Source: Streptomyces sp. NBC_00576
Lineage (GTDB): Bacteria > Actinomycetota > Actinomycetes > Streptomycetales > Streptomycetaceae
Assembly (NCBI RefSeq): GCF_036345175.1
Contig: NZ_CP107780.1
Location: 8,618,001-8,682,000, forward strand
Reading direction: 5' to 3'
Length of the DNA: 64,000 bases
Both the position numbers and the translations under genes were made by a program. The stretch's first letter is position 1; each line of letters starts with the position of its first letter. Under the pieces are notes generated by a model. It was not told the origin of the DNA. It saw only the letters and a program-made list of their open reading frames with translations, and did no database searches. Of the stretch, positions 41,234 to 50,558 are shown in pieces.

Positions 41234-42129
41234 TCACCAAGGAAGCCACCGAGATCGTGCCCACGCCCGTGGACGACATCCCCGAGCCGCCGCGCCCGCA
41301 CAAGAAGCAGCGCCGCGCCTGGGACGAGGCCCCGCGCTGGCAGATCTACCTCCCTCTCGGGATCTACCTCGTCTTCACCCTCATCCCCTTCTACTGGATC
41401 CTCCTCTTCGCGCTGCGCCCGGCCGGTTCCACCTCGCTGGTGCCCTGGCCGATGACCCTCGACCACTTCGACAAGGTGTGGACCGAGCGAAGCTTCGGCA
41501 CGTACTTCGAGAACAGCATCCTCGTCGGCCTCGCCACGCTGGTGATGACGACGCTCGTCGCCCTGGCCGGCGGTTACGCCCTCGCCCGCTTCGACTTCAA
41601 GGTCAAGCGCGCCTTCATGCTGGCCCTGCTCTGCTCCCAGTTCGTGCCGGGCGCCCTGCTGTTGGTGCCGCTGTTCCAGATCTTCGCCGAGCTCCAGATG
41701 ATCAACTCGCTGGGTGCGGTCATCATCGCCGAGACGGTCTTCCAGCTCCCGCTGTCGATGATCCTCATCAGCGGCTTCATCAAGAACGTGCCGTACACGC
41801 TGGAGGAGGCGGCCTGGGTCGACGGCTGCAACCGCTTCACCGCGTTCCGGATCGTCGTACTGCCGTTGCTGCGGCCCGGGTTGATCGCCGTTGGCTCCTT
41901 CGCCTTCGTGCACTCATGGAACCACTTCCTGTTCGCCCTGATGTTCCTCAGCGACCAGGGCAAGCAGACCATCCCGGTCGGCCTCAACACCCTGATGAGC
42001 GCGGACAGCGTCGACCTGGGCGCCCTCGCGGCGGGCGGCATCATCGCCGCCGTACCCGTGGTCATCGTCTTCGCCTTCATCCAGAAGTGGCTGATCACCG
42101 GCTTCAGCGCGGGGGCGGTGAAGGGATGA
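41230..42129 (+). CDS. ABC sugar permease, MalG type (pectin locus)
   Basis: This encodes 299 residues from a GTG overlapping the MalF stop. It has six predicted helices and the loop LEEAAWVDGCNRFTAFRIVVLP. With the upstream permease it forms the membrane channel of a CUT1 importer. No ATPase gene lies in the locus, so a shared MsiK-like ATPase encoded elsewhere is expected. The stop overlaps the pectate lyase start (ATGA), placing uptake and extracellular cleavage in one transcript. Confidence 0.9.
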   Translation: MITKEATEIVPTPVDDIPEPPRPHKKQRRAWDEAPRWQIYLPLGIYLVFTLIPFYWILLFALRPAGSTSLVPWPMTLDHFDKVWTERSFGTYFENSILVGLATLVMTTLVALAGGYALARFDFKVKRAFMLALLCSQFVPGALLLVPLFQIFAELQMINSLGAVIIAETVFQLPLSMILISGFIKNVPYTLEEAAWVDGCNRFTAFRIVVLPLLRPGLIAVGSFAFVHSWNHFLFALMFLSDQGKQTIPVGLNTLMSADSVDLGALAAGGIIAAVPVVIVFAFIQKWLITGFSAGAVKG

Positions 42130-43424
42130 GACGCCTCATTCAAGTGGCCGCCGCCATCGGCTTGTTGGGTGCCGTGCTGAGCACCCCGGCCGGGGCCGAG
42201 GCCCGTGACCTCAGCCGCGACACGCTGCCCGCGAACGACGGCTGGGCCGCCGCCGACGGTGGCACCACCGGCGGCGCGGCGGCGGACGACGCGCACGTGT
42301 TCACCGTACGCAGCCGCGGCGAACTCGTCCGCGCCCTCGACGGTGGCAGCGCCACTCCGAAGATCATCCGGGTCGCGGGGACGATCGACGCCAACTCCAC
42401 TGACAGTGGCGGCCACTTGAGCTGCGGCGACTATGCGAAGGGCACCGGCTACGGCGTCGCGAAGTACCTCGCCGCGTACGACCCCCGCACCTGGGGTTCC
42501 GCCAAGCCGAGCGGGGCGCAGGAGGAGGCCCGGCAGGCCGCGGCGGCCCGGCAGGCCGAGCGGGTCGTACTGCCCGTCGGGTCCAACACGACCATCGTCG
42601 GGCTCGGTTCGGGCGCCGTCCTCAAGGGGGCGAGCCTCCAGGTCAAGAACGCGGACAACGTGATCGTCCGCAACCTCGAACTCCGCGACGCCTACGACTG
42701 CTTCCCCGTCTGGCAGCCCAACTCCGGTGGGCTGGGCGACTGGAAGACGGCATACGACACCATCTGGCTGAACGGCGCCACCCATGTGTGGGTCGACCAC
42801 GTCACCGCCTCCGACAAGGGGCACCCCGACGCCGACGAGCCCACCTACTTCGCCCGCAACTACCTGCGCCACGACGGACTGTTGGACATCACCAACGGTT
42901 CCGACCTGGTCACCGTCTCCTGGAGCCGGTTCGCCGACCACGACAAGGCGATGCTCATCGGCTCCGGCGACACGGCCACCGGCGACCGCGGGAAACTCCG
43001 CGTCACCCTGCACCACAACGAGTTCCGCTCCGTGACGCAGCGAGCCCCGCGCGTCCGCTTCGGACAGGTGCACGTCTACAACAACCGGTACCTGATCGAC
43101 CACGGCGACGACTACCGCTACTCCCTCGGCGTCTCCACCGAGTCCGCCGTGTACGCGGAGAACAACGCCTTCACCACCCCCGGACACGTCGAGGTCGCCG
43201 ACCTGGTCAAAAGCTGGAACGGCACCGCCCTGCACCAGACCGGCACCCTCTTCAACGGCTTCCCCGTCGATCTTCTGACCATCTACAACGCCTACAACTC
43301 GGGCAGCGAGCGCGACCTCACGGCCGACGTCGGCTGGACGCCTACCCTGCACACAAAGATCGACAGCGCCGACACGGCCGACCGAGAGGTGGCACGCGGC
43401 GCGGGCGCAGGGAGGCTCACATGA
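42126..43424 (+). CDS. Secreted pectate lyase, family PL1
   Basis: This encodes 432 residues. Residues 1-24 are a signal peptide (cleavage after GAEA). The body is a PL1 parallel beta-helix with GGTTGGAAADDA, calcium-site WVDHVTASDKGHPDADE, HDGLLDITNGSD, and catalytic-arginine motif QRAPRVRFGQVHVYNN. It cleaves polygalacturonate by beta-elimination with calcium outside the cell. It overlaps genes on both sides, so it is co-translated with the permeases and with cytoplasmic enzymes, an unusual mixture. Confidence 0.9.
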   Translation: MRRLIQVAAAIGLLGAVLSTPAGAEARDLSRDTLPANDGWAAADGGTTGGAAADDAHVFTVRSRGELVRALDGGSATPKIIRVAGTIDANSTDSGGHLSCGDYAKGTGYGVAKYLAAYDPRTWGSAKPSGAQEEARQAAAARQAERVVLPVGSNTTIVGLGSGAVLKGASLQVKNADNVIVRNLELRDAYDCFPVWQPNSGGLGDWKTAYDTIWLNGATHVWVDHVTASDKGHPDADEPTYFARNYLRHDGLLDITNGSDLVTVSWSRFADHDKAMLIGSGDTATGDRGKLRVTLHHNEFRSVTQRAPRVRFGQVHVYNNRYLIDHGDDYRYSLGVSTESAVYAENNAFTTPGHVEVADLVKSWNGTALHQTGTLFNGFPVDLLTIYNAYNSGSERDLTADVGWTPTLHTKIDSADTADREVARGAGAGRLT

Positions 43425-44617
43425 ACACGACACCGCTGACCGCATCGACGGCCACTTCGCAGGTCACGCCGGTCACACCGGTTCCGGTGGTCCTCGCGGG
43501 AGCGCGCGGCCACGGCCACTGGCATCTCGCGAACATCCGCCGGCTCCAGGACAAGGGGCTCGTACGGCTGGCGGGCGTCTGCGAGCTGACGCCACTTACT
43601 GAAGAGGAGCTGGACGGTCTCGGCACGCCCGAGCAGTCCGCCGACTTCGGCGCCCTCCTCGACTCCACCGGCGCCGCCATCGCCGTGATCTGCACGCCGA
43701 TCCCCACCCACACCGACCTCGCGCTCATCGCCGCCGCCAAGGGCGTGCACCTGCTGCTGGAGAAGCCGCCGGCGCCCTCGTACGCGGAGTTCCGGCGGAT
43801 GGCCGACGGGGTCGCGGCGGCCGGGGTCGCCTGCCAGATCGGGTTCCAGTCGCTGGGCTCGCACGCCCTGCCCGCGATCCGGGAACTGATCGCCGAGGGC
43901 GCCATCGGCGAGGTGACCGGCGTCGGCGGGGCGGGCGCGTGGGCGCGCGACGAGGCGTACTACCGGCGCGCGCCCTGGGCCGGCAAGCGCAGGCTGAACG
44001 GCGTGGACGTCATCGACGGCGCCCTCACCAACCCGCTCGCGCACGCCGTCGCCACCGGGCTCGCCCTCGGCGGCAGCACCCGCGCCGAGGACGTCACCGG
44101 CATCGAGACCGAGCTGCTGCGCGCGAACGACATCGAGTCCGACGACACCTCGTGCGTACGCGTCAGCACCACGAACGGCGTGCCGGTCACCGTCGCGGCC
44201 ACCCTGTGCGCCGAACACCCGGACGACCCGTATGTCCTCGTGCACGGCACCAGCGGCCGGATCACCTTCTGGTACAAGCAGGACCGCGTCCTCCTCCAGC
44301 GCTCGGGACACGGCCCGCAGGAGTACGAGTACGACCGCACCGACCTGCTGGAGAACCTCGTCGACCACCTCACCGAGGGAGCCGAACTGCTGGTCGTGCC
44401 AGACGAGACGGGCGCTTTCATGCGGGTCGTCGAGGCGATCCGGCAGGCCCCCGACCCGGCCGAACTCCCGGCGGACGCCTGGGAATTCGCGCCCGGCGAA
44501 ACCCCCCGCCGAGTGGTCCCCGGCATCGACGGCCTCGTCGCGGCCGCCGCCGACACCCTCTCCCTCTACTCCGAGCTGGGCGCCTCCTGGACGCTGCCGA
44601 AAGAGGTGAGCACCTGA
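43421..44617 (+). CDS. Gfo/Idh/MocA-family oxidoreductase
   Basis: This encodes 398 residues. The N-terminal Rossmann fold (VVLAGARGHGHWHLANIRRL) and the EKP motif (LLLEKPPAPS) mark the Gfo/Idh/MocA family, with NAD(P) as cofactor. No signal peptide is present. It is fused by stop-start overlaps to the PL1 gene before and the PmoA-like gene after it. Gfo/Idh enzymes beside PmoA-like proteins recur in sugar loci. The substrate, possibly a pectin-derived sugar or sugar acid, is not known. Confidence 0.85.
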   Translation: MNTTPLTASTATSQVTPVTPVPVVLAGARGHGHWHLANIRRLQDKGLVRLAGVCELTPLTEEELDGLGTPEQSADFGALLDSTGAAIAVICTPIPTHTDLALIAAAKGVHLLLEKPPAPSYAEFRRMADGVAAAGVACQIGFQSLGSHALPAIRELIAEGAIGEVTGVGGAGAWARDEAYYRRAPWAGKRRLNGVDVIDGALTNPLAHAVATGLALGGSTRAEDVTGIETELLRANDIESDDTSCVRVSTTNGVPVTVAATLCAEHPDDPYVLVHGTSGRITFWYKQDRVLLQRSGHGPQEYEYDRTDLLENLVDHLTEGAELLVVPDETGAFMRVVEAIRQAPDPAELPADAWEFAPGETPRRVVPGIDGLVAAAADTLSLYSELGASWTLPKEVST

Positions 44618-45468
44618 TGAATCAGATGCCCAACGAGTCGCTGGTCCTGCGGGTCGCGGGCCGCCCGGTCGGCCGCTACACCGGCCGCCCGGAGCTGCCG
44701 CTGCGCCACGCGCCCCGCCCCTATCTGCACCCCGTCACCACCCTGGCCGGCACCGCTGTCACCGAGCTCAGCCCCGCCGACCACACCCACCACCTCGGCG
44801 TCGGTGTCGCCATACCCGACGTCGAGGGGCACAACTTCTGGGGCGGGCGCACCTATGTACGGGACCAGGGGCCGACCGAGCTGGACAACCACGGTGCCCA
44901 GCGGCACACCGCCTACCAGCTCCGCGACCCCGACGGCTTCGTCGAGGAACTGCGCTGGATGATCGGCGGCGGCGAGCTGCTGCGCGAGCGCCGTACGGTG
45001 GCCGCCACCGAACTCACCAGCACCGCCTGGGCGTTGGACTTCACCTTCTCCCTCACCAACATCACCGCCGCCCCCCTCTCCATCGGCAGCCCCGCCACCA
45101 ACGGCCGCCCGGGCGCGGCCTACGGCGGCTTCTTCTGGCGGGCGCGCAAGGAGGCCGGCACCCCCGACGTCTTCACGGCCGCCACCGAGGGCGAGTCGGC
45201 GGTCCACGGCACCCGAGCCGACTGGCTCGCCCTGGCCGGCACCACCTGGACGCTCGTCTTCGCCGGCGCCACCGAACAGACGCGCCGCGACCCGTGGTTC
45301 GTCCGGGCCGAGGAGTATCCGGGGGTCGGCTCGTCGCTCGCGTTCGACGAACGGCTGCCGATCGGCGCGGGCGAGACCGTCGTACGCCGGATCGTCACCG
45401 TCGTCGCCGACGGGCGACTCGACCGGAACGAGGCCGCGGCTCTCGTACGGAAGGCGGTGAGCGCGTGA
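44617..45468 (+). CDS. PmoA-like (DUF6807) protein
   Basis: This encodes 283 residues of the PmoA-like/DUF6807 family: LRHAPRPYLHPVTTLAGTAVTELSP-type start, DHTHHLGVGVAIPDVEGHNFWGG, and a beta-rich body. Despite the name it has nothing to do with methane oxidation. The H-rich motif HTHHLG could bind a metal. It begins in a TGATG overlap with the oxidoreductase gene and ends in a GTGA overlap with GH43. The biochemical function is unsettled. Cytoplasmic by lack of signal. Confidence 0.8.
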   Translation: MNQMPNESLVLRVAGRPVGRYTGRPELPLRHAPRPYLHPVTTLAGTAVTELSPADHTHHLGVGVAIPDVEGHNFWGGRTYVRDQGPTELDNHGAQRHTAYQLRDPDGFVEELRWMIGGGELLRERRTVAATELTSTAWALDFTFSLTNITAAPLSIGSPATNGRPGAAYGGFFWRARKEAGTPDVFTAATEGESAVHGTRADWLALAGTTWTLVFAGATEQTRRDPWFVRAEEYPGVGSSLAFDERLPIGAGETVVRRIVTVVADGRLDRNEAAALVRKAVSA

Positions 45469-46997
45469 TCACCGGCGCCGATCTCGGTGACGGGACCTAC
45501 CGCAACCCGGTCCTGAACGCCGACTGGTCCGACCCGGACGTGGTCCGCGTCGACGACGACTTCTACCTCACGGCCTCCAGCTTCGGCCGGGCGCCGGGCC
45601 TGCCACTTCTCCATTCCCGGGACCTCGTCAACTGGACCCTCGTCGGCCATGCCCTCGAACGCCTGCAACCGGCGGGCGAGTTCACGGTTCCGCGCCACGA
45701 CTGCGGTGTCTGGGCGCCCTCGTTGAGGTATCACGACGACCGGTTCTGGATCTTCTGGGGCGACCCGGACCACGGCATCTTCCAGGTCAACTCCCCGGCG
45801 ATACGCGGCCCTTGGACCAGCCCGCACCTCGTCAAGGAGGGCAAGGGACTCATCGACGCGTGCCCGCTGTGGGACGAGGAGACCGGCGAGGCGTATCTCG
45901 TGCACGCCTGGGCCAAGTCCCGGTCGGGCGTGAAGAACCGGCTCACCGGCCACCGGATGCACCCCGAGGGCACGGGACTTCTGGACGAGGGCAAGGTGAT
46001 CGTCGACGGCGACCGCATCCCCGGCTGGTTCACCATCGAGGGCCCGAAGCTCTACCAGCACGACGGCTGGTTCTGGATCCTGGCCCCCGCCGGGGGAGTG
46101 GAGACCGGCTGGCAGGGCGCCTTTCGCTCCCGCGACTTCTTCGGGCCGTACGAGGAGCGGATCGTCCTTGAGCAGGGGGACACCGACGTCAACGGGCCCC
46201 ACCAGGGCGGCTGGGTGCGCACGTCGGCTGGCGAGGACTGGTTCCTCCACTTCCAGCAGCGCGGCCCGTACGGCCGGGTCGTGCACCTTCAGCCGATGAG
46301 CTGGGGCGGGGACGGCTGGCCCGTCGTGGGTGACGCCGGCACCCCCGTCGCCGTACACCGCAAGCCTGATCTGCCCGTGCAGACGCCCGCCGCGCCCGCC
46401 ACCGACGACGACTTCCCCGGCGGACGGTTCGGCCGGCAGTGGCAGTGGACGGCCAATCCGCGGGACGGCTGGGCCCCGCAGCACTCGGGGGACGGGCTGC
46501 GACTGAGCTGCGTACGCAGTGCCGACGCCCACGACCTGCGGAAACTCCCGAACATCCTCACTCAGCGGCTGCCCGGTGTCGAGTGCGTCGTCGAGGTGGA
46601 GCTGCGGCTCGACAGTGAGGAGCCGGGGGCCCGGGCCGGGCTTGCCGTGCTGGGCGACTCCTTCGGCTGGGTCGGGCTTGAGCGGGCGGACGACGGGACG
46701 GTTCGGCTCGTCCACCGGTTCGCGGAGTCCGTCGCCCAGCGGGAGCGGGACGCCGATCATCCGCGGGTGGCTCCTGAGGGACGGGTCCGGCTGCGGATCG
46801 CGATCGGAGCGGGGGCGCGCTGCCGGTTCGCCTACGACCTCGGTGCCGGGGGCGGCTGGGAGTCGTCCGGGCCGGTGTTCGCGGCCACCCCCTGGCGCTG
46901 GGTCGGCGCCCTGCTCGGTCTCTTCGCGCTCGCACCCGTCGGCGGGGGACACGCCGGCGCGGCCACGTTCACGCAGTTCAGAGTGGTTTCACCGTAA
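45465..46997 (+). CDS. Cytoplasmic GH43 family glycosidase (arabinosidase/xylosidase type)
   Basis: This encodes 510 residues from a GTG. The N-terminal five-blade propeller carries NADWSDPDVVRVDDDFY with the general-base aspartate, DACPLWDEETGE, and FTIEGPKLY with the likely acid glutamate. A C-terminal beta-sandwich module (about 330-510) is typical of GH43 enzymes. There is no signal peptide, so it would trim arabino- or xylo-oligosaccharides imported by the ABC system. It closes the tightly overlapped operon started at 40298. Confidence 0.88.
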   Translation: MITGADLGDGTYRNPVLNADWSDPDVVRVDDDFYLTASSFGRAPGLPLLHSRDLVNWTLVGHALERLQPAGEFTVPRHDCGVWAPSLRYHDDRFWIFWGDPDHGIFQVNSPAIRGPWTSPHLVKEGKGLIDACPLWDEETGEAYLVHAWAKSRSGVKNRLTGHRMHPEGTGLLDEGKVIVDGDRIPGWFTIEGPKLYQHDGWFWILAPAGGVETGWQGAFRSRDFFGPYEERIVLEQGDTDVNGPHQGGWVRTSAGEDWFLHFQQRGPYGRVVHLQPMSWGGDGWPVVGDAGTPVAVHRKPDLPVQTPAAPATDDDFPGGRFGRQWQWTANPRDGWAPQHSGDGLRLSCVRSADAHDLRKLPNILTQRLPGVECVVEVELRLDSEEPGARAGLAVLGDSFGWVGLERADDGTVRLVHRFAESVAQRERDADHPRVAPEGRVRLRIAIGAGARCRFAYDLGAGGGWESSGPVFAATPWRWVGALLGLFALAPVGGGHAGAATFTQFRVVSP

Positions 46998-47030
46998 CTC
47001 ACCTTATTCGTATGCCTGTTGGGAGCCGCA

Positions 47031-49037
47031 ATGACGCACTTCCCTAGCAAGCGCTTACCGGGCGCCGGCGCCGGTAGACCTGCCGGCAGAACCCTGGCAG
47101 CCGTCGTTGCTCTTGTGGCCGCTCTGACCCTCGGAGCGGTCGGTGAGGGGACGGCCGCCACCTCCACGACAGGGGGCACCGCGACGGCGGCTCCCCGCTG
47201 GACCGACCAGGCCCACGGTTTCGCCTCCCTCGCCGGCGGCACCACCGGCGGTGCGGGCGGCAAGGTCGTCACGGTCACCGACCAGGCCTCGCTGGTGAAG
47301 TACGCGGCGGCCGAGGAGCCGTACGTCATCCGGGTCGCGGGCTCGATCGCCGTGGCGCCCTTCGGAGCGGATGTCGTCGTCGCCTCGAACAAGACGGTCA
47401 TCGGCGTCGGCGACACCGGCGAGATCGTCCACGGCGAGCTGCACCTCAACCCCGGCACCAGCAACGTCGTCATCCGTAATCTGACGATCCGTGACTCGTA
47501 CGTAGAGGGCGACTGGGACGGCAAGACGACCGACTTCGACGCGATCCAGATGGACACCGTCGACCACGTCTGGATCGACCACAACCGCTTCACGCACATG
47601 GGCGACGGACTGCTCGACATCCGCAAGGACAGCCAGTACATCACCGTCTCCAACAATCAATTCACCAACCACAACAAGGCGTTCGGGATCGGCTGGACGC
47701 CCAACGTGCTCACCCAGATCACCATCGACCACAACTGGTTCACGGGCACGAAGCAGCGCAACCCGTCCGCCGACAACTGCGCCTACGCGCACCTCTACAA
47801 CAACTATGTGTCGGCTCAGGTCGCCGACGGTGACCCGGTCTGGACGTACGGGAACTGGTCGCGCGGCAAGACCAGGATGGTCATCGAGAACAGCTACTAC
47901 GACGGTGTCCAGCATCCCTACCAGGCCGACGCCACCGCCGAGTTGGTGCAGCGCGGGTCGATCCTGAAGAACGTCAGCGGGCGGACGGACACGTGGGGCA
48001 CCGCCTTCGAGCCCCGCGACTTCTACCCCTACCGGCTGGACCCGGCCGCCGCCGTACCCACGCTGGTCAAGCGCTTCTCCGGGCCGCAGCAGCGGATCGG
48101 CGCCGCGGTGACGCTCCACGTCCCTGCCGACTACCCGACCGTCCAGGCCGCCGTCGACGCCGTGCCCGCCGGCAACGACAGCCCGGTGACCATCGCCGTC
48201 GCGCCGGGCACGTACCGCGCGAAGGTCCTCATCCCGGCCGGTAAGTCGAACATCCTGCTCCAGGGGACCGGCCGAAGCCGCTCCGACACCGTCATCGTCT
48301 ACGACACGCCCGCCGAGTACGGCGGTTCGACGGGCAGCGCGACCGTCCGGATCGCCGCGAACGACGTCACCGCCCGCAACCTCACCTTCAGCAACGACTT
48401 CGACGAGGCCGCGGTCGAACTGAAGGGCGAGCAGGCGCTCGCGATGAAGACGACCGGCGACCGGATCGTCTTCGAGAACACCGCCTTCCTGGGCAACCAG
48501 GACACCCTGATGACCGACAGCCCCAAGCTGGACGTGATCAGTCGCGTCTACGTCCGCGACTCCTACATCGAGGGCGACGTCGACTTCATCTACGGGCGCG
48601 CGACGACCGTCATCGAGCGGTCGGTGATCCGCGCGCTGAGCCGGGGCTCCGCCACCAACAACGGCTACCTCACAGCCGCTTCGACCTGGACGGGCAATCC
48701 GTACGGGTTCCTGATCACCCGCTCCAAGGTCGTGAGCGACGCACCCGCCGACTCCTTCCACCTCGGCCGGCCCTGGCACCCGGGAGGCGAGCCGAACGCC
48801 GTGGCCCAAGTCCTGTTCCGGGACGCCGAGTTGCCCGCCGCGGTCAAGGCCTCGCCGTGGACCGACATGAGCGGCTTCTCGTGGAAGGACGCGCGCTTCA
48901 CCGAGTACCGGACGTACGGGCCCGGCGCCCAAGTGACCGCAGACAGGCCGCAGTTGAGCGCCACCGATGCGTCGTCATTCACCGTCGCCGACTACCTGAA
49001 CGGTACGGATGGCTGGGCCCCCTACGCCCGCCGCTGA
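47031..49037 (+). CDS. Bimodular secreted pectate lyase (PL1) - pectinesterase (CE8)
   Basis: This encodes 668 residues from an ATG after GGGAG. Residues 1-44 are a signal peptide. Residues about 50-345 form a PL1 beta-helix (GGTTGGAGG, VWIDHNRFTHMGDG, AYAHLYNNYV). Residues about 350-665 form a CE8 pectin methylesterase with VPADYPTVQAAVDAV, GNQDTLM, EGDVDFIYGRAT and LGRPWHPGG. Demethylation by CE8 creates the substrate for the lyase in the same chain. Its first codons lie 34 bases after the GH43 gene. Confidence 0.92.
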   Translation: MTHFPSKRLPGAGAGRPAGRTLAAVVALVAALTLGAVGEGTAATSTTGGTATAAPRWTDQAHGFASLAGGTTGGAGGKVVTVTDQASLVKYAAAEEPYVIRVAGSIAVAPFGADVVVASNKTVIGVGDTGEIVHGELHLNPGTSNVVIRNLTIRDSYVEGDWDGKTTDFDAIQMDTVDHVWIDHNRFTHMGDGLLDIRKDSQYITVSNNQFTNHNKAFGIGWTPNVLTQITIDHNWFTGTKQRNPSADNCAYAHLYNNYVSAQVADGDPVWTYGNWSRGKTRMVIENSYYDGVQHPYQADATAELVQRGSILKNVSGRTDTWGTAFEPRDFYPYRLDPAAAVPTLVKRFSGPQQRIGAAVTLHVPADYPTVQAAVDAVPAGNDSPVTIAVAPGTYRAKVLIPAGKSNILLQGTGRSRSDTVIVYDTPAEYGGSTGSATVRIAANDVTARNLTFSNDFDEAAVELKGEQALAMKTTGDRIVFENTAFLGNQDTLMTDSPKLDVISRVYVRDSYIEGDVDFIYGRATTVIERSVIRALSRGSATNNGYLTAASTWTGNPYGFLITRSKVVSDAPADSFHLGRPWHPGGEPNAVAQVLFRDAELPAAVKASPWTDMSGFSWKDARFTEYRTYGPGAQVTADRPQLSATDASSFTVADYLNGTDGWAPYARR

Positions 49038-49088
49038 CCCCCCACAACTTCATAGTTCCGATTGATCCAGAAGAGAGAGTGCCGACCA

Positions 49089-50426
49089 ATGAAGATCAGC
49101 ATCCGCAGAAGCAGGCGCGCGGCCATCGCCGTGGCCCTGGGTTCCGTGCTCGCCCTGACCGCCACCGCCTGCGGAGACGACGGCAGCGGAGCGGGCGGGG
49201 ACAAGGGCAACGAGGGCTCGGGCAAGGGCCAGATCACCTTCTGGGACAACAACGGCGGTGTGCGTACCGACGTCTGGAAGGAGATCATCGCCGACTTCGA
49301 GAAGGCCAACCCCGACATCAAGGTCAAGTACGTCGGGATACCGTCCGACAGCATCCAGTCCAAGTACGACACCGCGATCCAGGGCGGCGGACTGCCCGAC
49401 GTCGGCGGGGTCGGCGCGGCCATGCTCGCCGGCGTCGCCGCACAGAACGCCCTGGAGCCGCTGGACGACCGGCTCAAGGACAGTTCGCTGAACGGCAAGC
49501 TGACCCCGGGCATGATCGACAGCGTGCGCAGCGCGGGCGGCGGCGACGAACTCTTCACCATCCCGACCTCCGCGAACAACGGCACGCTCTGGTACCGCAC
49601 CGACCTGTTCGAGGCGGCGAAGCTGGACCCGCCGACGACCTGGTCGAAGTTCTACGCCGCCGCCGACAAGCTCACGGACGCGAGCAAGAACAAGTTCGGT
49701 TACACCATTCGCGGCGGTGAGGGGTCGATCGCACAGGCCCTGGACGCGATGTACGGGCAGTCCGGCATCACGTCGTTCTGGAAGGACGCGAAGACCACCG
49801 TCAACGACCCGAAGAACGTCGAGGCGCTGGAGAAGTACACCGCGCTGTTCAAGAAGGACACTCCGTCCGCCGACGTCAACAACGACTTCAAAAAGATGGT
49901 CGCCCAGTGGGACAGCGGCGACATCGGCATGCTGAGCCACAACCTCGGCTCCTACCAGGACCACCTGAAGGCGCTGGACGGCAAGTTCCGCGGAATTCCG
50001 AACCCGACGCAGGACGACGGGACCCGGGTTCAGGTCTCCAACCCCGTCGACGGGCTGGGGCTGTTCAAGTCCAGCAAGAACAAGACGGCCTCGTGGAAGT
50101 TCATCGAGTTCGCCGTCTCGCACGCGTCCAACAGCAAGTGGAACGAGTCTGCCGGCGCCATTCCCTCCAACACGGAGGCGGCGAAGGACGCGTGGATCCA
50201 GTCCGCGGAGGCGACGAAGCTGGCGGCCGAGTCGCTGAACAGCGGCACGATCAAGATCGTCCAGTTGCCGTACTACCTGCCCGACTGGAACACGATCTCG
50301 AAGGCGGACAACGAGCCGAACTTCCAGAAGGTGCTGCTGAAGAAGATGAGTGCGAAGGAATTCCTGGACACGTTGGCCGACCAGCTGAACGCTGCGCAGG
50401 CTGAGTGGAATGAGCAGGTGGGCTAG
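49089..50426 (+). CDS. Sugar-binding lipoprotein of the pectin ABC importer
   Basis: This encodes 445 residues starting MKISIRRS. The signal has RRSRRAA, a hydrophobic core and a lipobox ending ATAC giving lipidated C28, then a Gly-rich linker. The body is a family-1 solute-binding protein (ITFWDNNGGVRTDVWKEI, NNGTLWYRTDLFEAAKL). It is the only binding protein in the locus and likely serves the permeases at 40298-42129, although eight kilobases separate them. Confidence 0.87.
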   Translation: MKISIRRSRRAAIAVALGSVLALTATACGDDGSGAGGDKGNEGSGKGQITFWDNNGGVRTDVWKEIIADFEKANPDIKVKYVGIPSDSIQSKYDTAIQGGGLPDVGGVGAAMLAGVAAQNALEPLDDRLKDSSLNGKLTPGMIDSVRSAGGGDELFTIPTSANNGTLWYRTDLFEAAKLDPPTTWSKFYAAADKLTDASKNKFGYTIRGGEGSIAQALDAMYGQSGITSFWKDAKTTVNDPKNVEALEKYTALFKKDTPSADVNNDFKKMVAQWDSGDIGMLSHNLGSYQDHLKALDGKFRGIPNPTQDDGTRVQVSNPVDGLGLFKSSKNKTASWKFIEFAVSHASNSKWNESAGAIPSNTEAAKDAWIQSAEATKLAAESLNSGTIKIVQLPYYLPDWNTISKADNEPNFQKVLLKKMSAKEFLDTLADQLNAAQAEWNEQVG

Positions 50427-50500
50427 GGCCAGGTCGTTTTTTGGCCGCGGGTCGTCCGTGGCTGGTCGTGCCCCGCGGCGGAGCCGCAAATAGATACAGC

Positions 50501-50527
50501 CCCGCGCCCCTGAAAACGGGGCGCGGG
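50501..50527 (+). terminator. Terminator hairpin after the binding-protein gene
   Basis: CCCGCGCCCC pairs perfectly with GGGGCGCGGG around a TGAAAAC loop, 75 bases after the stop. It would end the transporter transcript before the CE12 gene. It belongs to a hairpin type common in streptomycetes. Confidence 0.75.
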
Positions 50528-50558
50528 TCCCCTGCCCCCTTTTGAAAGGCACAACGTC

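Noticed and set aside
47049..47056. AAGCGCTT inside the PL1-CE8 gene, another at 48069-48076
   Set aside because: Both arise from ordinary Lys-Arg-Phe/Leu codons in coding sequence; no flanking symmetry.
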